A stretch of DNA of 64,000 nt from Heliocidaris tuberculata (Eukaryota; Echinodermata; Echinoidea; Camarodonta; Echinometridae): assembly GCA_025618425.1 (NCBI GenBank), contig CM046849.1, positions 33,344,336-33,408,335 of the forward strand. The letters are read 5' to 3'. Below the pieces are notes generated by a model that worked only from the letters and a program-made list of their open reading frames with translations, did not search any database and was not told where the DNA came from. The translations under genes were made by a program, and so were the position numbers. Below are positions 23,101 through 36,308 of this stretch, piece after piece; within the stretch, counting starts at the first letter, position 1, and every line of letters begins with the position of its first letter.

Positions 23101-25671
23101 CAATGGTCATAAATACTGCCCCATACATAATAGTTAACATGTACCATAGCGCTTACAAATGTGTAAGATGATAAAATAATGTACTAGAAACAATTGAAAT
23201 ATACGATTATGACTTTGAAATTAGATTTTTCCTTTCACCCTATCTTTCTTCCCTCCTAGTATAATCATCGAATGATTGGATAATAATTATTAGCAACTCA
23301 TTCTATTCAGATTAATATAACGCTCCGTTCTAGAGTGTATTATACCTGCAGAAGAAGATGTATTTTGTCTCTTGGGTTAAGTGGAAACACGATTTCGGTT
23401 TTTTGTTAGAAGAACACAATATAGTTTCCGGGATATGATATGTGGACATCATTTTCCCGTGATGCTTTTTATAAATAGAGGGGGTGTAAAGAATGGATTT
23501 AGGGAAGATCCTCACTGTAATCCACTGAAAACATGGTTTTTGAAAGATGTGTGTTTCTGTTTGTTTCCTAGCAACAAAATACAACTTGAAACATATTAAT
23601 GATGTACAATAAAAAAAAAACAAAAAAAAAAAAAAAACAACTTTCCCTTTAACGAACGCCTTTGGTTTGTTCCACGTAATCGAAAGATATTCACCTGGAA
23701 AACTGGTCGTAACTTTTGATTTGCTATTATCATGACATCTCGTTCGATTTTCTTCAGTTCAAAAGGGAGGAGGCTCTTTAAAATATGTGAATACAAATCT
23801 TAAGTTGTCTTATACTGAAAATTATCAAAAATATCACTGTCCTTGATTGCTGACAAAGGAAATAGATCTTTTTAGGGAAGAATCGAATAATATATCTAAG
23901 GCACAAGACAGTGTGACAATGTATTTTCTTGGGAGAAATTAATAGGCCTGACGTGAATTTAACCTACATATGCATATAAATGCACATGCTAATGGTACGA
24001 ATGTATCTCAAAATGTTTATGTCCGATTATGAATCATGATGTAGCTTTATGATGAGATTAAAAGAAACGAATAATGTTTAAGATTCGCTTGTGTACATCT
24101 CAACATTTTCCATAAATATATAATTTTCGGATTTTAAGAAATCGTTAAGAGTCAAAATAAAAATAGGGTTAATAATATAACTCCTCTCCTTGGTTCAATC
24201 TCTTTATCCCTAGAAGTCGGCTCCTTACAAAGACATACCTTACCGTGACCGGGCAAGTAGGGATAACATGACCGAAAAATCCCTCCATAAATTGAACAAA
24301 TAGCGATGACGTGTGAAAGAGCGAAGAAAAAGATAGGGCGGGGTAGGAGGGAGAGATAAAACAGATATTTTACTATTAAACATTGTGATGGGGAACGAGG
24401 GGGATATGCACCTGTAGTTTCTAATCTAACAGATCGTGTCAAATCCCTCTGTGGGATTAATATGGGTATCCTTTCCCCTTTGATGTCATTTCAGTAGAAC
24501 TGGTAATAATGACGGCTTAGTACACATGTCATCACGTCATCGTGTATTATACGATCACAGCCCGATCCCATCGCACACACGCACACCCCCGTACACACGC
24601 CCACACGCACACACGCACACATGCATACCGCACACCGCATACCGCACACAATACTCACTTCTCACAAACATAGACTCATAAAGCTGAATGGAGAAGATAT
24701 AATGAGATATAATTCTCAAAATCAAGGATTTTGCGACTGATAATTCCACGTTCCTTGGAGATATCACTTGGATAAAATAAAACCGAGCATCCTAGTTCGG
24801 CTTCTATAAAAGGTCTAACTGGATTTACGGAAATAAAGACCAGACTTCTACCTTAACATCAATATAATTATAGAAATATTCGTCCTTCGTATGCGCTTGC
24901 AAGGTATTCTTTTGTTAAGGTAGAACCAGAAATTCTGCGATAATTCCTATATCACTCAATGTCTAAAGTTGCGATGACACGGAAGTCAGTTCTGGGGATG
25001 ATACACAAAATAGATAGTACAATTGTTGCCTTAGTAACCCTTGTGACATAAACATATGGCAAGATAATAGACATTGGTTTTTTTTTTCTCCAATTCATTA
25101 AAGTGTTCAGGGTTAGTTCTGCCATCTTCTCTATACCTTCAAGAATATGAAGTAAATGTATTCTTCATTGAGATATTGTAGACATGCAATGAAGTTTTCG
25201 AATCTTTCAAGTACACTTTATTGCTTAAAAACTTTAGAGGACATAATAATTCGTGTAACTTAGAGACGGGCGGCGATTTTTATTTTTTCCTTCTCCATTT
25301 TATCCATTTATGATCATCATGACTTTGCAGTTGGTAATGATAATTATAATTAATTCTACAATATAAATATTTTCCAAGCACTAAGAATTACACTATAAAG
25401 TGAATTAAAATCATTTTCCGCACGTCTGCAAGTGCATGAATAATAACATAAGTAAGTAAGTAAGTAAGGTAAGTTAGTTATTATTAACCATATCAGACAT
25501 CTGAGCAATGCAATTTTTACATTTTATTGCCCGTCTTTGACAAGCCAACAAAATTGCCGGCCGATAAATTGTTTATTGCCCGGTTTCGAAAGTCAGTGGG
25601 ATTTTGCGTGTTAAATAGCGGGAGATAGACTGTATTTTTTACAATATTTTCGAGTTTGCTCTAGATGTCTG

Positions 25672-25676
<5 letters not shown>
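23101..25676. other. No recognised gene
   Basis: Contains a CA-rich stretch at about 24571-24650, an A-rich run near 23610-23638 and (AAGT)n at about 25450-25470. ORFs are short and unremarkable. Confidence 0.45.

Positions 25677-25709
<33 letters not shown>
25677..25709. repeat. Poly(A) tract
   Basis: An uninterrupted run of 33 A. No retroelement body could be recognised directly upstream. Confidence 0.9.
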
Positions 25710-25711
<2 letters not shown>

Positions 25712-26039
25712 CTGATTCTGTTAATAATAATGATTTGGACTGGCTACTTTCGGGGGATACATTAATCATTATTAGTTGTATACGCAAACTTTATGACATA
25801 AGAAAAGATGAAGCATAAACATTATCACTACCATGGCTCTGATTGTTTTATCAATATAATTTGCAAATGCTATGTTTTGTTAAAGATTATTTTACTGCTT
25901 GTCAGGAATTTATTTCAACGTGTTCAATATATGCTTCAACCGAATTCAACTACGATCAATGGCGAGTTGTTTTGGGTAGGGATTGGGGCTTATTATAACT
26001 CTCAACAGTCTTCAACAGAGGCGGGACAGGGCTAATAAA

Positions 26040-26255
26040 AGGGAGGGGGCACAATTCAAATAAGTTAGCAAATAAAAATAAAATCACATTCCCCCCCCAA
26101 AAAAAAAAATGACATAAAAGACCCCCCCCCCCCAGGTTAGCTCGTTTTGCCAGCTTTTGGTCGAAAATTTGAGGGTTTATGTACTGCAGGTATGCCACCT
26201 CAAAGGGGGGGGGGGGGGGGGTTGGCACGACCGTTTGTGCCCCCCCCCCCCACTA
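26040..26255. repeat. Cluster of poly(C)/poly(G) tracts
   Basis: C runs near 26092 and 26123, a G run near 26205-26221 and a C run near 26240-26251, separated by 'gggcaca'- or 'tgccac'-like text. Such tracts mark a recurrent dispersed repeat in this window. Confidence 0.6.
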
Positions 26256-26573
26256 ACATTCCGAGAGTAGTCTTCCATCCTTTCACATTTCCTACGATTC
26301 ACTGATTGATTTCCTCCTGATGACATCATCGTCTTCATTCATGAAGAATTCCTCCATTCCATCTCTCTGAATTGATCGACTGAAGTATCACGGCTCACCC
26401 ATCATCATCAATTCTCTGCGAGTTCAGCCTTGATGAATGACTACCGTCGAAATGGAAGATGATGACGTGTAGGACTCCATGCTTGGTAATATAGGCTAAT
26501 ACTGGTCGAAAGGGTGGTCATGATTATCATTATAGCGATAGAGTGTGATGATAGAAATACGAAGTGGAAGGTG

Positions 26574-26615
26574 GGAGAGAGAGAGAGAGAGAATGAGTGA
26601 AAGAGAAAGTGAGAG

Positions 26616-26674
<59 letters not shown>

Positions 26675-26843
26675 TAATGATAAAGAGGGGGAGAACTCGG
26701 AAAATAACCACGGGAGAAAGAAGGGAGAGGGAGAGAGATGCCATAGTAAAAAAGAGATAAAGATTAAAATAAAGAGAGACAAAGATAGAAGAGAAGAAGA
26801 GAGAGAAAGAGAGTGAATGAAGAGACATGGTAAAGTGAAACAT

Positions 26844-26895
<52 letters not shown>
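26574..26895. repeat. (GA)n microsatellite block
   Basis: GA arrays at about 26574-26592, 26619-26667 and 26849-26893 with purine-rich spacers and a G run. The Leu/Ser-rich frames on the minus strand are artefacts. Confidence 0.95.
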
Positions 26896-26896
<1 letters not shown>

Positions 26897-26945
26897 GAAG
26901 GGGTGTGACCCGTAATCTTGATTTATCTGGAATATCTGATAGGTC

Positions 26946-27150
26946 TTGAAGGGTATTAATATTAATAATAGTGGCTTCATTTATAGCACTCATTTGTCAC
27001 ATCTGACACTTCAGTATTATTACCCTGGTTTTAACATGACTGCAGCTATTATGGCGCTCTATCATTTTCCGGAATATGTTCCTGCCAGATACCCATTTAT
27101 CTTTCCTGGGTCGAGTGTGACAATGTCGATTAATGTCTTACCATCATTAT
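26946..27150 (-). mobile_element. SINE-body-like fragment
   Basis: Shares 'tattattaccctggtttta', 'gatacccatttat' and 'cctgggtcgagtgtgacaat' with the 5986 and 15845 fragments. No tRNA-like head. Confidence 0.55.
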
Positions 27151-27154
27151 TATC

Positions 27155-27344
27155 GTTACATCATCATCATCATCTTCACGATCATAATCATCCTCATCCT
27201 CCTCCTCATCATCATCATTATCATCAACAGCAATAATTTTACAGTGTGATTATAATCATAATCATGATCAGCTGCAGAAAATGATTTAAATAGCAAAATC
27301 TTTGTCATCTTAATCGTCTTCATCATCATCATCCTCATTATCTT

Positions 27345-27388
<44 letters not shown>

Positions 27389-27490
27389 GTGTTATGTTTT
27401 AAATAGCAAAATCTTTGTAATCTTAATCGTCTTCATCATCATCATCCTCATTATCTTAATCATCATCATCATCATCATCATCATCATGTG
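27155..27490. repeat. (ATC)n with a duplicated 111-bp segment
   Basis: ATC-rich array. The segment starting 'tttaaatagcaaaatctttg' at about 27286 is repeated at about 27398, followed in both copies by the same 'cttaatcgtcttcatcatc' order. This is a recent tandem duplication inside a microsatellite. Confidence 0.85.
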
Positions 27491-28349
27491 TTATCGTAAT
27501 TATCAGCACTAACATCGACATCTTCTTCATCGTTTATCTTCATAGTGATTTCGTAATAAAAAAAAAAAAAGAATGATAGTTGTCCACGTCCCTACTGAAT
27601 GCCATTGACAAAATGACATTTTTCAGTGTTCCATTGATTCAACCTGAAAACCATCATGCATCGATCAGATAAGGTGTTTCCAGGGCGTTTTATCACTGAA
27701 AAAATGAGTAGGCAGGAAACCAAATTGCTCCATTAAACTATTGTAAAGTATGTCATAAAATGAACTAATCATTTGCTCTCGTTTTACTTTCTGCAGGGCT
27801 CACAACATTCATACTATCTTTTGCTCATAGATACATGCTTCGTATTTCAACCCTGTTCACATCAGTTATTCTCGATAGTTAATAAAACCACAACAGTACA
27901 GGAATATCTTACTCAACCGACAAGTAACTTTGTCGTAGATGTCCAGATATTTTTTAAAAATCATTATTCGAAAGGGGGTACCCGCAGATAGCTTTCCGTG
28001 ACTTCATTAAAAAAGGAAGGTCTGTACACAATATTTTTATTTCTGAGAAAAATCCAAGTCCTATTGCAAATTTTATTTACTGGTACTGAGTGGAAATCCC
28101 ACTTCTAAAGATTCAATTAATCCACTTCATTTCTAATTTGCAAGAAGAGACGTATTTAAAAGAAAGAAGTTAATGTGGACGCAGAAGGACCAATATACAC
28201 CTATTTAATGCTATTAGAACGCGGCTTGTGACAGAACAATGCCGTCAAGTATCATTATTTACTAAATCCACCTGACTTGCTGACTCGGTAAAGAAAATTA
28301 TAACTACCTTGGGTGAAAATTATGCAGACTCATTATCTTGCCGTCTTTG
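27491..28349. other. No recognised gene
   Basis: Near 27780-27797, 'ttttactttctgcag' looks like a plus-strand splice acceptor, followed by a 28-codon frame ending TAA. With no matching donor or homology this stays unassigned. Confidence 0.35.
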
Positions 28350-28800
28350 ATCTGATATTTGGAACAGGGGCATCAATAGAGGATGGGGGAGGGGGGGGGG
28401 GGGGAGCCAGCCCCATTTGGTCGGCAAACAGGGATCGTTCTTTAGTCTTGTCCCGAAATTATTTGAAAAGATTCGAAGCTCTATTGGCAATTTTGAAAAT
28501 CTAAGGACCATTAATTGCCTTGTCCGCAAATGTAAATATTTTTTGGTTTGCTTTAAAGAAAACTCCGATTTGTCTGAAAATTTAGATTGACACCCTTATA
28601 AAAAGATTGTCTGGCGACGCCTCTTGAATGGAGACCCGATAAGATCATCAATTTTCTAAATCTGAGGACCCCCCCTTTTTTTTTGGCCTTGTCAGCTAAT
28701 TTAAAATTTGTGAGGACCCTAATTTTCCTCTGTTTTGGAAAAGTATCGGCTAACTTTGGCGGACCCCTCCCCATTAGAAAAAGCCTTATGACGTTCCCGA
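28350..28800. repeat. Dispersed repeat with G/C tracts and degenerate units
   Basis: A G-rich run near 28386-28404 opens the region. Variants of 'aattttgaaaatctaaggacc' recur near 28490, 28654 and 28702, each ending in 'ggacc'. Class unknown. Confidence 0.45.
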
Positions 28801-30480
28801 TATAAAGGCCCGAGACCGGTGATCAAAATGGCTAGGTAACATAGAATAAGAATTAAATCGTACAATCATGACTCTTGGTTCTATTCTTCGGTACGTTAGT
28901 TAGCACACCCTGAGATACTACATATTTTTTTGCTATCTTGTATTTGTCAAATTCTTTGATTTATGTAATTTGTACACGCATGATGAACTGAGTTGGTACC
29001 ACATGGAATAATCAATTTTGCAATAATTTTAGAACTTGTTAATTCTTCTTCTTTAGGGGAATTGTGAAAGGTGTGATGAAAACAGAATTTAAATTTCAGA
29101 CCGAGGGAGAAGTTAGTTCAAATATATAATTATATGAGGGACCGTGCACCTGGATAGCATTCAAAAAAATTCTTTACTTGGCTTTCTTTTTGTTGGAGTG
29201 TTATGAAAGGAGTAATTTTACGAATGAGATTGAAATTAATCAAACGTGTTTTCATTAACTGAACAGCTTACAAACTAGAGCCATAATGAAGGTCATTTTT
29301 CTTGCCAATTATATTCTCGGTGAATAACGCTGAAGCGCTTATTATTGTTTTAACATGTATTTGCAGACGACTTCCATAAGATAACTAACCGCTGTCCACA
29401 CGGTCAGAGATCATATGCCGCGTTCCTTGCCCGAAATATCTCATCCTGTATGGACAAATCTAGTAAACTCTTTTGAAGTCAGGTCATCGATTATAGTATG
29501 AACGCGCTCTATACAACCATATAGAATTATATAATTTCAAATATGTTGTGCAGTAATATCGCGAAATCAATCATGACGGTTCTGGTCATACATTAAAGTT
29601 CGAAGCCACACTGATTATTTAGAATGATCAATTACATAATTTGTCGGGAATACCGTTTATCTTTCTTTTCCCCCCATTACAAATATGCAAAAGTCTAGAT
29701 TCAGATTTTCTGAACAAGCATCAAGTATACCTGCAAATGTCAAATACTGACGTTTACTAATTGCTGTATATTTTAAGGTATAAACAGGGCTCAGAACGTC
29801 CATAAAATAAGGTTTTTAAAGGAATGTTCAATGTACTATTTCGACTTACAGGAGCGTAAACTTGGTACACGTGTGAATTCTAAAGGCCATGGCAGTTACC
29901 TATATACATGTATATAAAGAGATCAGAGTGTGTGTGCGTGTGTGTGTGTGTGTGGGGGGGGGGGCACCGCCAGAATGGCACTTTTTAAAAGATGGGGCAC
30001 CTACAAATGGTGAACATGAAGCGGAAAAAATACGACTTTGAGATATGGGTATACCCCTACATTCTTTAAAAATACTTTACCAAAATTCAACTCAAAACAT
30101 TTTATTACTTCTATCTTAACATGTTCTTGATACTGATTCCGTATCATAATTTGTCGTTGTATGTAATGGACTCTTCCTAATGCTGAAGGAGACGACTTTT
30201 ATATTATTCATGGTGATATAATGACAATGACAACCGAAAAAATCATTTTATTGCCCTTGTAAATCATCTAATTATATTTTGAAAATTAACCCTGTATCTT
30301 TTCTTCTCATTGAGCTAACAATAACAAATTAACGTGAGGTCGCATTGTAACCAGTTATATATTATCCCATATTATTTCATAGAATATCATTAAGACAACT
30401 TCGAAGGCTACATTAATGTCAACTTACTTGATGCGATCTGCTTGATTTCATAAACTATAAGTGAGAGCGAGCTTAGAGAG
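28801..30480. other. No recognised gene
   Basis: Contains a (TG)n run with a G tract at about 29927-29965. Nothing coding was recognised. Confidence 0.45.
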
Positions 30481-31120
30481 GGAGACCTTTTTTTTTTTTT
30501 TTTTTTTTTTTTTTTGGGGGGGGGGGTTAAAACAAAATATGTGTAAGTTACTTTAAATTAGGAGCACTTTCGAGTGAGTGGAAAAGGATTTTTTTCTTTT
30601 TTTGCTTCGGGGGAGGGGGGGGGGGGGGGTAGGAACATTCATTACACCCCCTGCCCCCAACTCTAGTGTTAGTGGCAGGGGTAACTGTTGCGATATAAAA
30701 CCGCATCGATTATCAGAAGGGGAACAAAGCACTCATCAGAGGTGAAATAGGGCATATTTCATAAGGGGGGAAAGGGCACTTATTAGGCAAAGAAAAGGAT
30801 CACTTATCAGAAGTGAAAAGAGGCACTCATCTGATTTAAAAAGGAGCATTTATCAGAAGGGGAATAGGGGCACTCATTGAAAAGAAAGGGCACTTATCAG
30901 AAATAAAAAGGATACTCATCAGAAGTAAAGAAAGGCACTCATCAGATTTTAAAAAAGGCACTTATCAGAAGGGGAAAAGGGCACTTATTAGAGAGGAAAC
31001 GGGCACTTATCAGAAGTAAAAGGGAATTGATTAGAAGTAAAAAGGGGCACTTTTGGGGTACTTGAAAAGGTGTGGGGCACTGTGCCCCGTGACCCCCCCC
31101 CCCCCCCGGGAGCGCTGAAA
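30481..31120. repeat. Minisatellite framed by G/C tracts
   Basis: Between about 30706 and 31060 some 14 degenerate units of about 22-25 bp recur, consensus near 'gggcacttatcagaagtaaaa'. G tracts (about 30516-30527 and 30610-30630) lie to the left and a C tract (about 31091-31106) to the right. The units are plus-oriented, irregular in length and without unique spacers, so this is not a CRISPR array. Confidence 0.75.
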
Positions 31121-32734
31121 GAGATAACACTATTTGGACTTATTTCCCTCTTATTCCCTTCCATAACTGAACCGCGGCTGAAAACTTAAGCTATACCGTA
31201 TTACGACTTCTACATTGTCCCAAAATAACCCCCAAAAAATCCTTGAGCCCCACAGTGGTACGTGTTCCCCTTTTTAACCTGTCTTGCGTCCCTTTTTAGC
31301 ATTATATATATTGACACCAACACGTGACGTTCAAAGGTAAATCAGTGATGCATATTTTGATCTAAATTTGTGCAGTTATGCACCACAACAAGATATTAAG
31401 AAGAACAGGCAAACTGGAAGCTGTCTGGCTTAATAATTGCTGAATTAATGAAACAAGAGGTTGACTTATACTTCTATTGCTTCCTCTAGCAATTATCACG
31501 TAACATTTATTTCCAGTTTTTAACGACCTCTTTATAGATCACCTAATGACGATGAGACAATGACGAGTGGGTGCCCTAATTAGCAATTATCGAATTATCT
31601 TGTCTGAAGCAATTATTGTCTCAAAACAGAGATACGTGTGTATAGTATTGTTCGCTATTCAAAGAAACCTCAAATTGGATCGCCTTAGAAATCTATCTAC
31701 TTCATAAATGCACTGGACTATTCCAAAGTTATATAGCCTTTGCTTTAATAGGCTTTAAAAGTATCGAACAAGTAAATGAATAAATGCAACGAACAGGACA
31801 AAGTTTATAGTAATTTTACAATGAGTAATCATAACTGCCATGCAAATTAATCATGTTAACTGAAACAGAAAGAAAATGGAATACTTTAAATCAACATGCT
31901 GATACTATTTCCCCCGAAATGATTAATATGTAATAATTATTATTACAATTATTTTTATTACCATTATTATTTTGATTTCGTCGTCTATCTCTCTCTCTGT
32001 CCCTTCCTGTTTATCTCTCTGTCTCTCTCTAATACCCGCAGATATTCACACACAGACCAACCCACCCACCAAAACATACTCGAACGCGCGCACACACACA
32101 CAGACACACACACACACGCACCCACATAGGCTCAACCTATCTTAATCCAAACCTCTCTGCCCATCTTCAACTCCCTCTTTCTCTCCTTATTCCTCCTACT
32201 ACCACTTTGCTACTACTATTAGTACTTCTACTACTACCTCTACTAAGTATGATTGGGAGCCCTATGTCTGCGCACATTTTGACCTGAAAATGAACAAGAA
32301 TTTTTTAATATTCGTTGACAAATCATGATTTTATGATATTATTTAAAGTTTCTAAAGAGTAAGTTTATAAAAAAAAATCTCATCTAAATTAGAGCAAGAA
32401 CAATCCCACTTTCACAACACAACTTGGACGTGTCATTTCAATATTGAAAAACAACGGTGCCTATGTCTGCGCACTCATTCATTTTGGGAGTTCGGGAGTT
32501 TTGACGTGAAAGACAACATTTTGAGGCTTGAGAATAAAATGTCTGAAATAAGACCCTTTTTCAATATTTTTCCATGAATACCTATCGCTATGATAAAGAT
32601 GAAAAAATTGTGTTCGTTGCGTGTTTTGTTTCATTAGAATCGCGCAGTTACGCGTGTGCGCAGACAAGGGCACTGCGCAGACTTGGGCACCATCACTCAA
32701 GCCCTACTACTGTTGGTGATGATGATGATGATGA
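31121..32734. other. No recognised gene
   Basis: Contains CT-rich (31985-32030) and CA-rich (32085-32120) patches. The phrase 'cctatgtctgcgcac' occurs near 32260 and 32460 and hints at a diverged local duplication. Confidence 0.45.
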
Positions 32735-33130
<396 letters not shown>

Positions 33131-33131
<1 letters not shown>

Positions 33132-33930
33132 ATATTAATAATAATATTACTGATAATCACTCTTTTTTATCCTGTGCACTTTTGAAGCACATAAAGTATA
33201 AGATATATGGACATGTTTAATATCATTGTTGTTACGATGTACGATGACACTGTCACACAATGATGGTACTACTGTGACAGCATCCACGAAATACACCTAG
33301 TCCATTATTGTGAAATGCTTGATATAAGATGTTTTATTCTTCTCACACATTATGTACACAGATAACACGTGTTTTTATTTCACACTTTGTTTGAAACTGT
33401 TCTCAAAACCACTTATTTGTCTTTATGATTTCTAATGTAACAATTTAAACTTCCATCAAAAATAATTACGGCGAACCTAAATTCCATAGTACACTACATT
33501 CATGTACAGTTAACAATTTACGCATCTTGCCCCTTTTTAGTAATAAAAATAAGTAAAACCTTTCTTTTAATATTTGTTTACACTCTAAATTTATTTATAA
33601 ATTATCACAGCTATAGTATCAAATCAACAGAGATTCAATGACTGGTGTGCTGTGGATTTTATCTACATTAAACTTTGAATTCCATGCATATAATATCGAC
33701 TGCATAACGTCAAAGTGGAACGTTTTATAGAACGAGTCCAGTCATGGAGAGGGTTTTTTTTTTGGTTGTGCCCTTTGCACACGAGGCTTCATTTTGATTG
33801 CGACCTACTCGTATCGAGCCTGGGAAGTGAATGAGCACATTCAACGCATTGATTACCCTGTTCATTTTGCATTCACTTTTTGTACGATGTCACTCTCTCA
33901 TGGCGCGTCAACGACCACACCAGTCCCTAA
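33131..33930. other. No recognised gene
   Basis: Nothing assignable. The right part merges into the CpG-rich 'gacgcc' repeat family. Confidence 0.4.
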
Positions 33931-34352
33931 AGCCAGGCTCAAACGAGGTGTCATTTACCGACGTAAGGACTGCGTTGATCACTCCAACCATTGTTCAATT
34001 CAATACGATTCACGCCGGTGCGAACATGAACAAAAGGTCCAACGCTTGCGTTGGAACGCGTTTGCAGTTTCTTCACATAATGTACGATCTGTATATGCTC
34101 ATATTCACTCATTTATCTGCAGGCATGGCTGCCCTGTGTCTACGCTGATAAAAGAAAAGAAAATCGAAGATCGAAGATAAATGAGTGAATATGAGAGCAT
34201 ACGGAGGCAACTGCCAAAGCGTTCCAACGCGAGCGTTGGGCCTTTGTCCATATTCGCACCGGCGTGAATCCTATTGAATTGTTCAATAGTTGGAGTGATG
34301 AACGCGGTCCTATAATATGTCGGCAAATTACGTCTCGCGTGAGCCGGGGGCT
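33931..34352. mobile_element. Foldback element of the CpG-rich 'gacgcc' family
   Basis: Arms 33931-34118 and 34175-34352 are inverted copies with scattered mismatches around a 56-nt loop. The arms contain 'gattcacgccggtgcgaa' and 'ccaacgc(t/c)(t/c)gcgttggaacg'. The outer text 'ggctcaaacgaggtgtcatt' is shared with repeats at 46700, 57420, 58375 and 61200. The open frames inside are repeat-derived. Confidence 0.75.
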
Positions 34353-36152
34353 TCACGCAGCTTTACGTCAGTAAAATGACGCCTTATGTGCAATATGAGC
34401 ATTCGGTCGTCGATCATTTTTTGTTAACATAAGAGTAGTGACTCTCTCGGGGGTTATATAGGAGTTTTACAGGGTTAATGAAAGGGTCATTGATAATTCA
34501 AAATGACCTTGTAGGTCACACGTTAAAAGATACTGATAAAGAGAAGGAAAGGGAAGAATATTTTTAACGTAATTCAAACTGCAGCTATTTTGTCTGCATG
34601 CACAAACCATTTTATATTAAAGTAAGTCATAAGACACAATACATATTACAGCTATTCTCGTTTACTTCTTAATCGATTTCTCCTTTGCAGACAAAGTAAT
34701 CAAAATGTTTTTCAAATCCCATTTGTGAAAAACAAAATATCCATTTGGACAATAAATACTCAATTTCAATTTTGATTTCAATTTCATTTCAGCAGAATTG
34801 TAAAACAATTTGTGAAATATGAAGACAACTAGTATGCTCTACAGCTACTCCTAAAACAGTCAATGTAACCACAGGAAAAGTGTACTTTAGGAAGTAATTG
34901 CAATATTCTGACATCCCAGAAAGTTTCTGAAATCACTTTTTTATTACACACAATCCTTCCATTAAAGAGTACAGCTTTGCATAAAATTTACTATACACTT
35001 TCATTTGAAAAACGTGTTTAGAGTAAGAGCACATAAATACATCATTACCATAAAGATAGCGATGATTATCCTCAGATAATTGGGGTAAGCATACTTTGTC
35101 ATAAATGCACCATCTCTTTTTATCTTTCATTAAAACAACACGTTTGCCCAGTACACATGCAATCAGTCTTTAAGTCCTTCCCGTCCATTCTCCGATATCA
35201 AAAAGACTACATTTCAATTTCACTTTTGCGAAATAATATCAAATATCTCGATTATACAATATTTCCTTTTCAGAATACACCTTTAAGGTATAGACACAAT
35301 TCTCAATTTAACGTCTCATATTAGAGTCTTTTATCAACTTTATAACAATTCGAAGGAAATTGTTTTAGATTGTTATTAATTCCATCCTAACATTGATCTT
35401 TAATGAACAAGATCTGAATAAAAATCAAGTGAAATAACTACTGTCTAGTGAGTTGAAAATCTTCTTACACCTTCTCTTACTTTATGTATGTGCTATTATC
35501 TGATTATAGGACTCATTAAGATAAATAAGGCAGTAATATCTATTTAAAAAAACGAATGTTTGAAAAGAGTGAAATATTTAATCATCTTTGCTTGTCATAG
35601 TTATGTTGCAGATCATGTCATTCCTGTGTCTGAGCTGGCATCCTAGCCCAATAAAATGAATAGCAACTTTAGACACAAGAGTTCGCATTTCAAAATTTCC
35701 AGTATTGGTCTATCCTGGGAATAAATACGATTAGACTGATATCTAGATTTGCCCACAGGCATTCCTCCGGATAATGAAGCCTTAAATTTCAAATGATCTT
35801 TATCAACGGTCATTTAAATATTATGAAGGTAAATATTAGCAGAAGGAATATTAAAGATAGCTTTCATCGTTTTGTTCATTGGCATGCTTATGTTTTTAAA
35901 GTGCTGATATTTTTAAATAGTTTTGATATAGCTGTGCTTATGGTTATGCAGGATCATATAAAAATGATATATCTGAATAGCATTACATTATGTATCAATA
36001 CAAAAATCACATATAACTTATTTAGAATAGCAATTGCCCTAAACTTATCAAATACCTAACTGAAATTATTAATAATAATACCCCAAAGTATGAATAATAT
36101 TATGCATGTTAAAAACGCGCGGTAAACATATAAGTATAATTATTGTGAAATC
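34353..36152. other. Downstream flank of pburs; no other gene seen
   Basis: Lies 3' of the pburs stop codon on the minus strand and should contain the 3' UTR. Candidate minus-strand poly(A) signals are ATTAAA near 35576-35581 and AATAAA near 34938-34943; neither can be confirmed by eye. Confidence 0.35.
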
Positions 36153-36308
36153 TTAGAATGTACAAATTTGACAGCGGCACGCCTCGGGTTGTTTTACAGT
36201 TACTTGGTGAGTAAAATCGGGATCTGTGATTCCTAGGGCATGATCGTAGCAGTTTGTCAGGACGACTTTCTTATGAACCATCCCATGTTCTCGGCAACAG
36301 TGACATCT
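36153..36308 (-). CDS. pburs: Bursicon beta-like hormone, terminal coding exon
   Basis: The last exon of a secreted cystine-knot hormone subunit. The minus-strand acceptor is strong: a long T-rich tract then TTTCAG just before 36308. The frame opens RCHCCREHG, carries TNCYDHA, and ends ACRCQICTF then TAA. This matches the C-terminal half of bursicon beta from arthropods, where the order is CYCCRE, HCYD and CKCFKC. These 51 codons supply cysteines 5-11 of the 11-cysteine knot (residues 81, 83, 84, 99, 123, 125, 128 of the joined protein). The exon joins in phase 0 to the one ending at 48341. By family knowledge, the protein pairs with bursicon alpha or with itself and signals outside the cell, the heterodimer through an LGR-type receptor. 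No alpha subunit was seen in the window. Splicing has not been tested by transcript data. Confidence 0.9.
   Translation of the reverse strand, partial: RCHCCREHGMVHKKVVLTNCYDHALGITDPDFTHQVTVKQPEACRCQICTF

Larger units (their letters stand above)
22104..24529. repeat. Distant 37-bp inverted repeat pair
   Basis: Positions 22104-22140 and 24493-24529 are reverse complements with two mismatches (core 'actaagccgtcattatcacc'). The 2.35 kb between them includes an ATN microsatellite and the small ORF at 22256. They could be terminal repeats of a non-autonomous element or two separate insertions of one repeat. Neither could be settled. Confidence 0.5.

Noticed and set aside
22809..23171. 120-codon Ile/Met-rich frames on both strands, superficially membrane-like
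   Set aside because: Low-complexity ATN repeat; the hydrophobicity is a compositional artefact.
26441..26993. Overlapping 165-179 codon Ser/Leu-rich minus-strand frames
   Set aside because: Encoded by (GA)n read as TCTCTC; two frames are open at once, as expected for a dinucleotide repeat.
27773..27991. Possible terminal exon after a good-looking acceptor at 27797
   Set aside because: Only 28 codons to the stop in the best frame, no homology, and no partner donor found.
30706..31060. Possible CRISPR-like array
   Set aside because: Units are degenerate, of variable length and contiguous, with no unique spacers, and the genome is animal.
33794..34180. 128-codon frame with opposing frames
   Set aside because: Lies across the arms of a foldback repeat and reads repeat sequence.
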